A stretch of DNA of 64,000 nt from NCBI GenBank assembly GCA_028023455.1, contig JAQFVV010000001.1, positions 26,094,426-26,158,425 of the forward strand. Reading direction: 5' to 3'. A model generated the notes under the pieces. That model was given only the letters and a program-made list of their open reading frames with translations. It was not told the DNA's origin and ran no database searches. The position numbers and the translations under genes were made by a program. Source of the DNA: Epiperipatus broadwayi (taxonomy: Eukaryota; Onychophora; Udeonychophora; Euonychophora; Peripatidae). Below, one piece after another: positions 7,781-21,983 of the stretch (the first letter of the stretch is position 1; every line of letters starts with the position of its first letter).

Positions 7781-10700
7781 GTAATGGTTTTCGTTTTCTA
7801 AATTCACAATGAATCCTCCATGATTCTTCTATGTTTATAAGTAATCCATTCAATAAAATTCTTAAAAGTATTTTTATACAGTGAATAGCAATGATATTTT
7901 ATGACAATTGTTGAAATCTTTAAGAATATCCTTTATTTTTATAAAATAAAAAAAAGCATTCTTATCTTCCACAATGTCATAAGCATTTATATTCCTAAAA
8001 CATTTCAGTATTATTGAATCAAACTTATCGTCTATTTTAAAGTTTTTCTAGTAATTTATTAGACCTGCATATTTTTATTTTTTAAATTACAAAAAAATAT
8101 TCTAACTTCCTCAATCTGATATCTATGATCGAATTTAAGTAAGTAAGATTACATATAGCATTAAACGTATTCAACTGTGAAATGTGGACTACTATTCATA
8201 AAATAATTAAATATTATCTTCATCAGTTTAAAAGATCATTATTGCATTAAATGCTAGCATCTACTAATTTAATAACAGTTTCATATGATTTTTACAGGTA
8301 CTTCGAATGCATCAAAAATAAATATGAAGTGATAGTTACCAGAAAATGATTGTTCTCACGCCTTTTTGATAGTTTCTGAACTTCTTTATTTGAAACTTTA
8401 TATTGTTTATGAAGCCACATTTAGTTATTATTTTTCCATGAACAGAATGTCAAATGTTTCCTTTTAACCAAGTCATTAATAATGCAATTATAGTCAAAGA
8501 ACCAGTCAATATGTTAAATAAATCCAACAACACACTAGTGAAAAAAGTTAACTGCTTCATTAGTATAAAAACTTTAAAAATCTTTAGCGTTTAACATTTA
8601 TTAAAATTTATCACATATTTTTAATGCAGCTATCATTTTAATTTTGAAATGTACTAATCTATAACATGTCCAGCTATCTATACTTAAATATGTTTGCTAA
8701 TGTAATAATTATTTTTCATTCTGATAGCTATTATATATTATAACCTAAAAAAATTTGAACGACAGATATAAATTATATAGCCTAAATTATATAACTTAAA
8801 GAAAGGGTGGATATATTATGACTATTAGTTCAAAATACAATCAGACACTGCCATAAGCTAATAATAATAACATGATGAGCTAAGCTCAAGGTTCTCATAT
8901 TTGATATATGCTACAATAAAAAGAGCCATGTGGCTAAGAATAACAACAACATTTAATAAAAATTTCAGAGAAGAACTCTCAACTCACTCTTACAAATTAC
9001 AGAGATGTTCTTAATAATGAAAGCATATACCAAAGAGTAGTTAGGTTATAATATATTCTTTCTCATAACATTTTTAAACCCCCTCCAATATAATAACACA
9101 TCTCACAACTACTATTCTCAACATTTCATTACAATGATCTGATCCACAATTCAAAACTCTTGATAAAGGATAATAATGTTTCTTAAGTTTTATTTGTGCT
9201 ACTTTACTTTTCAAAATAATTTCTTTTGCCAAAAACAATTTCATTTGATCATTGATTATAATAGGGTTCTTTATTAAATATTTCTAATATTACATTTTTC
9301 ACTTTTATTTTATTTATGAATTATTAAACAATGAATGGCATCCTAGTAAAAATATAAGGAGACATACTCTTACCCCTAAGATAATGTCTAACTGATTTAC
9401 CATGATAATAACAAATTTAAAAGTAAATATTTTAATTAAAATAAAATACATAGAAATTCCTAATTCAGAATAAATAATAATCTACTAGGATAGCATTTGA
9501 ATACCAAGAGTGGATAAGGGATTTTAAGGCCACTCAAGATATCATATTAACAACTCATACCAAATCTTTCTTATAAATTTAGATAAAATAATTTAAGCAA
9601 TAAATTTATGATAGATAATCAACTACAATCTTATGAGTAAGAAAATAATAATTTTATCACAAAAGCAGTCTTCTTTTAATATTTTCAAATGATTTAAAGT
9701 GATCATTTAAGATTAAGAAAATGAATAAATATTTTATTTCCTAGATGCATTCTTAAGGTCTGTAGACCCTTCTAATAAAGTGATTATTATCTTCAATTTT
9801 ATGTGCATGTATTTTTAATAACTTTCATAAAATATAATGGCATCATTGATTTATATAATGTTAAGATTTCTGGATAAGTAGTATGTGATTGAGATGATAT
9901 TAAAGCTATACACAAATTTAACAATAAAATATAACATTTATTTAAACAATAAGGACAATCAAATAAACATCAATTTTGGAAATCTACAATCTTCAAATAA
10001 ACTATTCAAATACACTATGCCATACAACTTTACTGCATAGGAGAAATAAATTTTAGAAGTTTACAGGTTATGATAATATATAAATAAAACGTACAAATTA
10101 AATAATCATTGACTATTGTGAATTTGTCTGACTGATAAAAGCCTTTTATTAAACATGGGCATTATTACAAAGAAGTTCTACATTTTTATATAACAATCAT
10201 ACTATGACATTGTTCCAATAATGAGTACATTTTAATACTAAGCATGTCTTACCAATCCAGTAATGAATCAATGCTAGAAATAATGCATATTACTTATTTA
10301 GATCTATAAATATAATTTAAAAATTTTAAATAAATAATTATCAGTTTTATGTCTTGCAATACTGTCAAAGCATATAAAGAAAGACCTAAACATCAGAACC
10401 ATCTCTAACCTATACTCTGAGTATTCAAGAATACAACTGAAGAAAATATGATGTTTTTCAAAACAACAATATTATTTTCCTAAAATATTAATAAAATCAT
10501 GATGGTATACCATGTATGGCTTCATATAAGATATATGAGAGGAAAAGATACATAAGGCATGAACCTAATGATGGCATAAACTCAAAAAAATCACCTACAT
10601 TTTGAGGGCAAACAAATATACTAGGTCTTTTGTCTCTAAACATATGGGAAAAATAAAAATGAACCACCAAAAATATTATTAACAATACAGAATACCTTAA

Positions 10701-13700
10701 ATAAAGCATTTATGCTAAATATGAAACATGAAAATATCACTCAGATAAAATATTAAATATAAAAGAGATACAAAGCCACTATCTCTTTATAAAATATATG
10801 TGCTAGCAAAATAAATATTCACAAGAGATATGAAGTACCTATCTCTTGGAAAATAAAATGGCAACATAAGCATAAACAATAAAACAAGAGAGAAACCAAT
10901 ATAATCTTGTACACAAATATTATAATTATTAACTGATGTATAAAACTAATAAAAATTATTTGCCAAATCTGGTCTAATAAAACATGGCCTAAAATAAACA
11001 ATAAAATAAAGATATACAACATCTTAACTGGTTATGCATAAACATATTCATTCAAATAGATAAATTACTCATGATAGGGGACAAAGCAATATTTTAAAAT
11101 GATAAAGTATTATAAATAGCAAATATTATGTGAATTTCTGAATATTACAATTGACAAATAATGTATAAAATATATTAGACACAAGTGCATAATATGAATA
11201 AATAATTACAAAAGCATAAAATTATAATTTAAAATTATACTCAGTTTACCAACATTTAAATAATTAAATGTCCTTCATCCTGGAGAGTTCATTATCCAAT
11301 AGGATACATTTCTGCAAACATAAAAATTTTCTTTACTTATTAAAAATACAGAAAATTTAAAATTAGATACACAGTATTCAAAAATATCTCTATAAGCAAG
11401 AGATTTCCTGACAACATAAGCACACAAACATATTAATGAATATATAGTTTCATAAAAATATTTTTAAATATGGCATAGGAAATTTCTGGTATAACATTAT
11501 ATTAACTTTACATTCATTTATAGAAAAATATAATTTAATAATGAGATTTAGGAGCAACTATTATTTAAAAACACAACAGGTTTCATTGGAGAGCAGAGTT
11601 TAAAATTTATAGCTGTAGCATTAATAATAATGAAGCATATGTAAAGCAGGTTTATAATTAATAGTTATTTGTAAAATAACACAAATAATAATCCATTAAA
11701 ACATTTTGCATTTCTTTTATAACACAGATATGAATGTTTCAATTATTTTGTCGGGACATAATTACATAATGATAACAATGAATTTTTAAGTAATAAATGT
11801 ATGGTAAAATATTATTTTTAAACATAAGTATTCAAGCAATAATCTTTCAACAAAAGAGTAAGTTAATATTTTTTATTTTTACCGACTTGGAAATATTTTC
11901 CTACCTAGCCTGTATTTATCATAAGTTAAAATATTTATGAGTAAACATCTTTCACTCTACTGCAATGATAACAAATAAATAATTATAATAAGTAATTAAA
12001 ATGTCATTTCAAAATTAATAAAGAGATTCTACAATCCAGAATTAAAATAGTTCATTCATTAAAAATGAATTATCCTAGAGAAAACTATTGTTAAAATATG
12101 ATAATATTGAAATAAATATATTTCAAAGAGACATTGCTGGAGATAAAATATTTCAAAGTTTTTGATAAATTTATTACTCTTTCAGCATTTTTTAAATTTT
12201 TAAGCAAAGTCATTGAAAATATTAAGAATTGCTATAAGTATTGAAAAACATAAGTCTCTAACAGTCTTAATATTGTGGCCCAAAGAATATTAAATTGATA
12301 ATAAAGTTTAAAATAAAAAAATTGGTAATCAATAAAAGTTCTTACATTAGTGAAGTAAGCCATAGAAAATTCCTATGACATGTTAATTCTGCATAAAAGT
12401 AATTCAGTAGTTGTAGAAAATAAACAATTTAAATTCCCCTTCATGTTTTGCCTTTTTTAATGTAGATTTTGGATTTCCCAGTAGACTTAGCTTAAAGTTT
12501 TAGCACCTGGATTAGATATTATTTAAGGATACATTATTTTAACAAAATAAAATTGATTAAAAATAATTAAATGTATAATTATTAAAAATAATTAATTCTG
12601 CAACCAAATAATAAAAATCAATTAGAAAAGAAATTAAGCAAGTTCTTCTTTTCTTCCCATATGTGTGCAAACTCCTATTATGTGCCTTTAAACTCCTGAT
12701 CATGCGATTGATTTCATTAATTGAATTGAGATTTTAAAATCACTTTCTCTTGACCTACATTAAGTTTAAAAATTAATTTGGTATCTGGAAAATAAAGCTA
12801 AAAATAGAAACACATTTATATATTGTGTAGACTCTTTAATTAAAATATTTTAACTAAGACAATTATTTATAAAATTATAATTATTACAAAAAAATAAAAT
12901 ATTATAAAATAAATTACTGTTTTAAAAACAATATTAATTTACTTTATTCTTTATAACAACTTTATATCTTATTAATTAAATGAGAAGTTCTCCAGAATAC
13001 CTTTTATTGTTTTAAATTAAAGATATCTAAGAATAATATTTAAATGTTATAAACAAGAAAGTGAAAATGAAATTGAGAATGCAGGCACACTCACATATAT
13101 TCTCTAAAGTTTCTCTTAATTGAAAACTAATAACTTTTAATAATATTAAATTAATTCTTTATCTTTCTATAATTAACATACCTTAACTTTATTTTCAGTG
13201 ATTTAACTTTATAATGATTAGCATGAATAAAAACATACTTTTATTTATAAATAACTTAAATAGAAATGCTTTCTTATAAGCAAGCAAATTAAATAATACT
13301 TAACATTAAAAATTTAAAGTTAACTATTACTACAGTTCAATTTAAACATTGAATTTTAATATACTAGCAGCTATATAAAAATAACTTTATCTTTTAATTG
13401 CCTTCAACATTAACTTATTATTGTACAGGGAAATATATCCCAAGTCAAACAATTGTAAGTCACTTATAACAACAGATGGATTTAAACCAATACAATAAAA
13501 ATATTAAAAATGATTTTTAAAATAATTAAGACTTATAAAATTTTGTATAAAATGAATTAGCATTTAATGATAAAGCCTTGTTAAAATTAATTTGCAATAA
13601 AAATTAACTTATTGAAATTTTTTCTTTTATATTTAGACAAATTAGATGACTGAAAGTTTAGCTTTACTTGCAAAGCTAAAGGTTAAATATATACATGTCT

Positions 13701-13776
13701 TCATTCAAGGTTTTAAAATATATATGGTAAAATGAATATTTAAGATATATAATTTATAAAATTACATTATTTAACT
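7781..13776. other. Six kilobases of AT-rich DNA without supported genes
   Basis: No open frame above background, no domain match and no clear repeat boundary. Short open frames on the minus strand at 10,497-10,709 and 10,819-11,022 follow acceptor-like sequences (pyrimidine tract plus AG), but their proteins look like translated AT-rich DNA and no consistent exon pair could be built. It is probably intronic or intergenic. Confidence 0.55.
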
Positions 13777-14431
13777 CAGTGGTTCTCAAAGAATAATTCA
13801 TAAAATACTGGTGTTCTATAAATATGTTCCATAAATCTGCCTCATGGGTTCCACAGAAAAAATGAAGAATAGCTCAGCACTATTAGTCATGCATTTTTTG
13901 TGTGATTGGCTATATCTACATGCTGTGGCTTAACTGTATGCAGCATAGTTAGTTTCTGAGTAATCTGGTGTGACACACATAGGTCATTGTTCAAATGACC
14001 TGAATTTATACTGTTTGTTTGTTATTTTCAAGCATTAAATACCTAATAATATTTGTAATTGAACTGTCCACACATTTGCTGTGTAATTCATATATTATTT
14101 GAATATCAGGTGAACTTTTATTTTAAAATAAATAATTATTGTTTTATTGGGGTACTGTATTAAAACAATAAATAAATTTAATTAGTACATTGACCACATA
14201 ATGGATAAATTTATAATAAGAAAATGTTACTGAGAAAAAAATATTGAAAATAAATCTACTGATGATACTGTTGCTAATACTAATAAAAACAATACAGTTG
14301 ATCTTGTTGAAAATACTATAAGTAAATCCAAGTTATAAAAATTTAATCTGTGTGATGAAAACTTTTGAATTTTTGTATGAAAAATATTAAGTAAATGTGT
14401 TCTGCAATTCTACAAAGACTGAGAATCATTG
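13777..14431. mobile_element. hAT-type non-autonomous DNA transposon
   Basis: The left end CAGTGGTTCTCA and right end TGAGAATCATTG are imperfect terminal inverted repeats of the hAT 'CAGTGGTTCTCAA' type (10 of 12 match). The flanking octamers atttaact and atttagac share their first five bases, consistent with a decayed 8-bp target duplication. Internal sequence near the left end (GGTTCCACAG) resembles hAT subterminal sequence. At 655 bp it has no transposase frame and would rely on an enzyme supplied elsewhere. Confidence 0.7.
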
Positions 14432-15002
14432 ATTTAGACTATTTGAGCAATCAAATTTTATTATTACAGTGATTTCAGACTAAATAAAATATTCATGGTA
14501 GTCAGTCCTTCCATTTTGTCAAAATTTAGTAAACAATAGACCATTGAATTTATAAAGCCAATACTATTTTTTTTGCAATAATTATAAACTTTCTATAAAA
14601 ATATATATTACTTTTATATATCATAATGAAATTATTTCACAATAATAAATTATTTTTATAAAAATATACTTACTCAATAATAAATCAAACCAGCAATAAT
14701 TAGATTATCAGCTGGCAATTCTAACTTAATCAAAATAAAATAAATTTCACACTTCATTTTCATTATATTAATTAAACTTTATTTATAAAAATTATATATA
14801 TATATATAGTGATATTTAGTCACATGTGGATATTTTTTGTGTGAAAAAATAAATAAATGTAAATATGATTTGTTTTGAGATAGAATTCATTTTTTACCTC
14901 ACTATACAGTCATATTACATCCAAATATTGTTTTCTTTTAAAAATCAGTTTTAAATTACTTCTATCAATTATCTGTACCTGTTTACATTTTGAAATAAAT
15001 GC
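14432..15002. other. AT-rich non-coding stretch
   Basis: No gene or repeat supported. It contains a short (AT)n run near 14,795. Confidence 0.55.
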
Positions 15003-15200
15003 ATGATATGTGTGAAGTTTATTAATACAAAATCTTCATGGCTTGAACAACAAACAGCACTGCTGGCAAAGGAGTTGTCAAGATTTAAAATCTGTATAAC
15101 TGCTCCTGGTGAAATTCATAGAAGTTTAATGCAATATGGCTGCAAGTTTATTTTTGGAAGGATAAATCAACAAGACTGCATAGTATTGGATTTTCTGTAA
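15003..15200 (+). pseudogene. LINE endonuclease scrap
   Basis: A 65-codon frame reads ..EQQTALLAKELSRFKI.. followed by ..APGEIHRSL.. and YGCKFIFGRINQ. This matches the order seen in the N-terminal part of non-LTR retrotransposon endonucleases annotated as craniofacial development protein 2-like: 'RTALLARELARY.IDIAALSETR', then 'G.GYTFFWSGR'. The Ser-Glu-Thr catalytic patch reads APGE, and the frame ends after the domain start. Only this short piece remains, with no RT nearby. The assignment rests on pattern memory, not alignment. Confidence 0.5.
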
Positions 15201-16949
15201 AGTCTGATTAGGTATTTTTTATTTTTGGAATTTCTAGATGTATCAGTGAAAGACTAATGATATTAAAACTTGAGCTTGAACAATTATTCCTATTCTCTTA
15301 TTATTAATGTCTTTGCTCTAATGTTAGATTCAAAAAATTGAGAAAAAATGTCTTTATTCTTTGATGAATAGCTTTATGGCAACAATATCATTATTCAATT
15401 TTTTTCTGGGACATTTTAATACACATATTGTCACAAATAGTAAATTTTGATTAAAAGTTGTTGGAAATAATAAATTGTAACTGTAAACTCAAATAGTCTG
15501 CTGTTATTGAGTTTTTGCACAATATATAATTAACTAACTTGACCACTATGTTTAGATAGAAAAATTTCTATGAAGAAAGATGAATACACCTATGTTCAAA
15601 ATAATAACAAAGAGAAAATTGTAGTAATCTTAGGTGGAATTGAGGAATATTAAGTAAAAATAAGGAGTGATAGGAAAATAAAGAAAAAAGATAAAATTTT
15701 GAAAACCATTTGCAAATATTTCATCTGTTGTATAATATAAAGTTTAAAATCATATTGATTACTTTGTTTTCCAAATAAACATAGTTCAGGCTATAACTAA
15801 TCAATGATCAAATCTGTTGACATATCTTAACAAAAATTATTGGTAGATATGTCATACATTGTCACAAAACAGAACATGCATCAGCAGAAATATGTGCATA
15901 TATATTTTAAATAGGCTACATATATGAGATGTAATTTAGATCATTTCAAATTATATTACAAGCAGTTAATAATAGTATAAGTGCAATAAGTATTTAAAAA
16001 TTCTAATTGATATTAAATATTTTCAATCTTTATGGATTATGAATCACATACAAAGTAAATTATATTATTTTCTTCAATAAAACAGCAATTTATGTGTAAG
16101 TATTTTATATATATTTTTACATAAATTACTGTGATTTATAGTGATCAACAATATTAATATTATAGCAGATTCATCCAGTCAATATATTAGTCATATTTTT
16201 ATTACATTATTAAAAATAAGGAAATAACATTTTCTAAACAAGCTATTAAAACATTTAGTTATATTTATCAAATTATCTGTGTTAATTGATAAATAAGGTT
16301 TATATTAATAAGAAAAAATTATACAAAGAAGGGCAAACTAAATTAAAACTAATAATAGATTTTTAGTTGTATATTAATCTATGTTTTTAAATTATTTTTT
16401 GATAAATTTAGTTTAATACTTGACAATTTAATATCAAGTACAACTCAATTTATTATTTTTATTAAAAATTTAGTTTGTTTGTCTTTTCTTATCTTATCCA
16501 AAATCATTGTATATCTGATTATTCTAATAACAGAATAATTGCAAAAAAAATATTTATGTTGAGAATAATCATATTTTTTTATTGTATGAATTACTATTTC
16601 TCTTAATAATTTAATAATTCAATTATAAAAAATGACCATATAGAATTTTATTTTTTTTACAGATAATATTACGGCTGAACCTAAGAAAAAATGTAGATAA
16701 TATAGTAATAAATATTTGAACTATGACTTTATTCAGTCACCTACAAACATTACAATATCAATGCTTCTGATTTGCCAAAAGTTTTACCAAATGAAGCTAT
16801 GAAGCCTCCATGTTTACATGAACATTTGTTAAAAGTAAAGATTTAATTTATTTTCAAATACTCAAAAAAAATATTGAAATAGACAACATTTGAAAAATCC
16901 TTTTCAGTAGTTTCCACAAGATAAATAGTAGTTGCATACTTCATACAAG
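15201..16949. other. AT-rich non-coding stretch
   Basis: No coding or repeat feature could be supported on either strand. Confidence 0.55.
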
Positions 16950-17110
16950 ATTTCATAACTGAATACTGAAGCAGTCGGATCTGAGTTCGATCCTAGCTTC
17001 ATGACATCTAGCCATAAGCCCACTTCAAACCCTAGTACTTAACTTTAAATTTCCGATGCAATGGGGCTTTATACGTTCAATCCATGCTAATTTCCATTAA
17101 AAAAAACTTA
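16950..17110 (+). mobile_element. Possible tRNA-derived SINE
   Basis: 'taactgaatactgaagcag' (about 16,957) resembles a Pol III A box with the D-loop spacing of a tRNA. About 26 bases later 'gagttcgatcc' (16,983-16,993) is a close match to the B box. The tRNA-like head has lost pairing potential and is followed by a less AT-rich body ending near an A-run at 17,099. A partial old SINE is likely; a functional tRNA is not. Confidence 0.4.
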
Positions 17111-17465
17111 TTTTATAAATGTGTATTAAAATTAATTTGTTTGAGTTTAAATTGATCAATTCTATTAATAAATTCATGATAGAATTATTCATGAATTTAT
17201 ATATATTATAACTGCGTGGATTGTGCATATATATTTGTAAATATTTAAATATATATAATTGTTCGAAAGTTTCATTGCGTTGGGAATGTTTGATTTTATT
17301 TTTAAATAATTTGTTAAAATTTTTAGTGATTAAAAGCTACATTCTTTCGATAAGCTTTCAGATTTTCCCTTTCCAAAACAATGGGGAAAGTTTTATTAAT
17401 TAGAAAAAAAAGATAGGTATTTAAAATGTAAGGATTTCCTAATTAAAATCATTTTCTGATTTTAA

Positions 17466-17495
17466 GAATTCATTTTCTAATTAGAAAATGAATTC
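17466..17495. repeat. Perfect 30-bp palindrome
   Basis: A perfect inverted repeat with no spacer: 15 bases from GAATTC to the centre CTAATTAG and back to GAATTC. No neighbouring element explains it. Confidence 0.9.
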
Positions 17496-18902
17496 AAGTT
17501 AATGAGTTTGAAAGCCTTATCGAAGGAATGTATCTAAAAACAACTAGTAAAGTTTGTAACATTGATAATGAAAGAGGCGCTAGCCTGAAGGCATGAGAGG
17601 ACAGTATATATAGCTCTGAAAAGTTTGGAGAGAAGGAAGCCATCTTTGTTGTAGAGAAGTGCCAGTCAACTCTGTGCATTTTTAAATTATGAAATTAAAT
17701 AGTGTTTCGATCATGGTGAAGAGCTAAAATGTCCGGAATCTGGCTACGGTTCCTGAAGCCCCTTGAAAATCTTTAATGGAGCTGCTAAATCCTTTCCGGA
17801 CCAATCATGCTACTAAAATCATGAAAATCCATTAAAATACGTTCAAGTAATCGACCAAATGCATACCTACATTTTCCTCACCGGGAAGTGTAAACTAAGG
17901 ATCCAACCCAGAAGAAATGGGTAATATATTTCCATAATGAACCTTAAACTTTCTGGACAGTTACCAAACTTTACTTTACACTCCTTTTAAGAGCTCTTTT
18001 CATTCTATAAATGTAATAAATACTCTGTGTCAACTCTTTTATTTATGCTATTTTAAATTATATAAATTCTCTCAATCTCTAGTCTCTAAATTTAACTTTC
18101 TTCTTTCTTACTTTGTGGTTCATTTACTATATTATATATATTTATCGTGTGATTTATTAATGTTGTTTATTTTTAATTATATGCCAATAATCCTTTGATT
18201 TGATGAGCTCCTTTGTTCTCTTTGCCTCACACAAATAATATAATATTAAATCTGCTAATGATTCTCACCCATTAGAACTAGATTTATACAGTTCTATCAA
18301 TCATCGAGTCGAAAGAAATTATTAAACGTTAGTTATTTTTATAATTGGCTAATAATAAATAATTAGCTCCATTTCTCACCTATGTTCCCAGCTCCTATCT
18401 AATTTACAAATGTTTATATATCCACATAATGTTAAAAAGCTATTTTCTCATTTCACTAATGCATATTTATTTACATATAATGTTAAAACATGTTTTTATT
18501 TTTGCAAAAGGGCTGATAAAGGAATCAAATATATTCTATTTCAAATTTCAGTTACTTGCTATTTAGATTCAGGAAGGGCACAATGTTTGGGGCATAATTA
18601 ATATCATTTACAAATACTTTAAAATAATTTTGGTTAAAAGCTCATTTGACTTTAATTAAATTGATCAAGTCATCATGTAGAGCATTCTATAATTGGGTTT
18701 TATTTTTCAAATGGTGACTAGCAAGTCATCATCTTCAACATTGCTGGTGTAGGGCTATCTTTCATTTTGTAGGTTTGTCAGTGGTGATATTTCTGATATT
18801 TTAATTATAGAGAAAGAAAGCACTTCCTCTACTGTTCATGTTATATTTGGAACACCAAAGGCTCATAGTTACAACTTGGCCAGGCTTCCCCATGTTCCAC
18901 AT

Positions 18903-19003
18903 CTACTTAAAGGGCATAAGACTTGTCAAATACAAGCCGCCATACTACTTTTAAATCACCTCTTCTTAAAGGGCAGTAAGACTTGTGAAATGCAAGCTGC
19001 CAT
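18903..19003 (+). repeat. 60-bp tandem duplication
   Basis: 'cttaaagggca.taagacttgt' and 'caagc.gccata' occur at about 18,905 and again at 18,964 with scattered substitutions, so the duplication is not new. Confidence 0.75.
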
Positions 19004-20780
19004 AGGACTCCATCATCGACCAGCTATTGTCTTTCAATTTTATTTTATAGCTCATAATTTTTCAGCACCGTTAAAGCCCGCTCTAATGCTCGTAATTCAT
19101 GACAAAGTGATTTCAATTAAAGTCGAACAAATTCTCAGTTATTTCAACGTAAATAAGTTTTCCAATAAAGATTAAAGTTATGCCCTAAAATATGTATCTT
19201 GCTCTTCAAGAATGGATTTGTGAAAGTGAAAATAAACCTCACATTCTTTCGTATAAAATTAGAGTAATAATTTCTTTTACAACTGAATACCTTTATCTGC
19301 CTTTATTTTCTTGTTGGGGGCATAGACAAATAGACTTTCAAATATTGTGTAATACATGTTGGCAGATAATAAGGACCGCCACTCTTATTATAATTATAAA
19401 CTATGTTAAAGGCTAGAGGTGATTAATATAATCATTATTTAAAATTCAAACAAAACAAACTATTATTATTAAATATTTTCTAAACACACTTGGTTTCTTA
19501 GTTCTTAATTCTTTTATAATTATTTTAATGTTAATGCTCGCTGTCTATGTTGGCAACTCGAACATATACATATGATTTGATTTAAAATTATCTTTAAAAT
19601 TTATTATCCCATATTATTGTCAGTTCAGGGGTCTCTAATTTTCACCAACTGTTGAGCTAGTTTCTTGGCACATAGCACTGTGCTGTCAATTTAGAATTCT
19701 ACTACTCTGAGCTGGTGATTTGGGTTTGAATTCAGTTTGGTTCAGCTAATTTAGATCTGACTTGCAGTTTAGGTGGTGGTTCTTTTTCGACAGGTACAAT
19801 ACTAAATCAGAAAAACTACGTACAATTCTTGAACTAATTCTGCTTGCTATAAGTAAGATAACATACATTACTAAAGAAGCCAAAATCTGATATTATCAAG
19901 AAAATTTACTTGAGCAATTATTTGATGCAAAGAAGAGTTGTTGAAATATCTCAATATTATTTAAGATTGATTATGTATTTTAAAAGATCCGAGTTTTCTA
20001 TATAGCTTGATGAGTCAACTTCAATATATAATGAAGTGTTGTTTTAACATACATGTGATTCACAAATAAAAAAAGTTATTTGCTAAACATTTGCAAATAT
20101 ATTCTACAAGAGAATCAGTATTTCATATATTTCAAGAGTTTTTTAAACAAACAGAAATCCCTCTGAGTAATTATATGTTATCAATTGCTACTTATAGCAT
20201 TACAGAAGGGATATGCTGGTATAGGTGTTTCCTTGCATTTAAAAAAAAAGGATTCTAAATAAATTTGCTACAGGTGTCATTCATTAACAATATTTGATTG
20301 CCAAAAACCTGAGTGAATATCTACATGTCATTAGTTTATTTTTTTAAAGTAATCAACAAAATCAAAAACAGTTTATTGAATGAGAGGTTTTTGAGCAACT
20401 TTGTATTGAAAACAGTCATAATGAAGATAGTTAATTAACAATCCTAAAGAAACGAATTTCTAGCTATAAAGTTATAAACTGAATTGAATAAAAACTGAAA
20501 TTATTTCCATATTTGTAGTAAAAATTTCAGTTAAATAAAATTTGAGACAAGGAAATTCAGCTAGTTTTCAAATTTATTAGTATATAAAAACATGATTGGC
20601 AGCACATAGCAGTTCTCCATACTGACTTCAATCAATGATTTGAAGAAATTTTTAAAGTTAACTTATGTTTTTGGGTTTTGGGATCTTTTTCAAATAAAAA
20701 CACAGAAGAATATCCAAAATTATAATAGCTAATGGAAATAATATTATTGTATAAATCACACATTGTTGTTAAATCAGTAA

Positions 20781-21110
20781 TAAATTGAGAGGTTGCCAAT
20801 TTCTCAAATGTGCCTACTGTGGCTTCTCAGACAGACAATCAGGTGTTAAGACAGCAGTCTAAAGAGATGATCAAGCTGCAACACATGACAGAGTTTTTGA
20901 TATGATTAGGATGGTCCCACCCTCTTCTCTACTTAACTTTTTATATATAAAGCCAGTCTTAAGCATCTTGGTCTAAAAGTGTGAAGCTATAAATATATTC
21001 ATATATTACTTACTGAGTTGATCATTCTTTGGACTGCTGTCTTAACATCTGATTGGCTATCTGAGAAGCAACAGTAGGTGCATGCGAGAGATTGGCAACC
21101 TCTCAATTTA
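20781..21110. mobile_element. 330-bp fold-back element with 90-bp arms
   Basis: The left arm 20,781-20,871 ('attgagaggttgccaat', 'aagacagcagtc') is the inverted copy of the right arm 21,018-21,110 ('gactgctgtctta', 'attggcaacctctcaat'). The 150-bp middle has no ORF. This is the form of a long-TIR MITE. No hammerhead core was found in it. No clear target duplication could be read, because the arms run into AT-rich flanks. Confidence 0.8.
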
Positions 21111-21616
21111 TAGCTAATGGAAGTAACAACAAATAAGAATTTAAATTTAAAGATAACCCTATCAACAATGCTGTCTGCAAAATATCCACATTTTATCTTG
21201 AATTATGGGTGTAGTGCAGAGTCATATTTAGTGACACATGGATTCAGTTTATCCAAAATTTACTAACTAAAAATAAAAACTGGCTGAGTTAATCACATTT
21301 ATTTAAAAATGTTGCTGATAAAATAGGAGGGAATAATAATAAATTGATAGCAGTTCACCAAGTTCAACATTCTCATTAAGATTATTTTTAAAGATATTTG
21401 TAATTATTTAAGTATTATCTTTTATTATCTTATTTTTTGGTGGGTAGTGTCAATGTTATTATAATAGATTTTAAAAATTAATTTTATAATTTTAATCTTT
21501 GTTGTATCTTACTTACAACAACACTTTTCTGTACTATATTAGAAGATATGATAAAAATATAGGTATTATTCTTATATCTTCTCCTTTACATTTTTTGCAT
21601 TCCTTCACATATTCAT

Positions 21617-21983
21617 ATATATTACTTTTTATATATCTCCACATACATACTGCAATGCAAATTTTTTTATAAATAATTCCTTTATTTTTTTAACAGTTTC
21701 AACTGTCCTGCAGTCTTTGTCAGAGCTAAAATTTCCAATTTTTTTTAAATATTATAAATTATTATTAAGCTAAATTATTTAAACTCATTTAATATGAGAT
21801 ATAATAAATAATTTAATAAATAATTTAGCTTAATAATAATTTATAATAGTTTAAAAAATTCTGAAATTTTAGCTCTGATGAAGACTGCAGAACAGTCAAA
21901 ACTGTTAGAAAATTAAAGAAATTTTATTTAAAAAAATTGCATTGTAGTGTAAATGTGGAGATTTATAAAAATTAATATATAAA
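21617..21983. mobile_element. Inverted repeat carrying a hammerhead-like motif in each arm
   Basis: Arms of about 160 bp (21,617-21,775 and 21,818-21,983) share 'actgcaatgcaaatttttt' and 'attataaattattattaag'. The right arm, plus strand, reads CTGATGA, then AGACTG-CAGAA-CAGTC (5-bp stem II), then AAAAC. The left arm, minus strand, reads CTGACAA, the same stem, then TGAAAC. Between them the two arms keep all of CTGATGA and GAA, suggesting an ancestral hammerhead, but neither copy has the complete core and helix III is not convincing. Confidence 0.55.

Larger units (their letters stand above)
17111..20780. other. Mostly AT-rich DNA with two less AT-rich islands
   Basis: 17,500-17,950 and 18,780-19,120 are visibly richer in G and C than their surroundings. 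The first contains 'agtatatatagctc', a TATA-box-like string with purine-rich sequence after it. The second holds a 60-bp tandem duplication. Neither shows a convincing coding frame. They might be promoter or LTR-like sequence, or unique intronic sequence. Confidence 0.4.

Noticed and set aside
10497-11022. Minus-strand frames after acceptor-like sites considered as exons
   Set aside because: Peptides are hydrophobic AT-rich translations, and no matching donor in a consistent phase could be set.
19640-19800. B-box-like 'gggtttgaattc' considered as a SINE
   Set aside because: No A box at tRNA spacing and no second copy in the window.
20781-21110. Fold-back element considered as a hammerhead carrier
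   Set aside because: 'catctgattgg' is not a core motif, and no GAA or cleavage triplet lies at hammerhead spacing.
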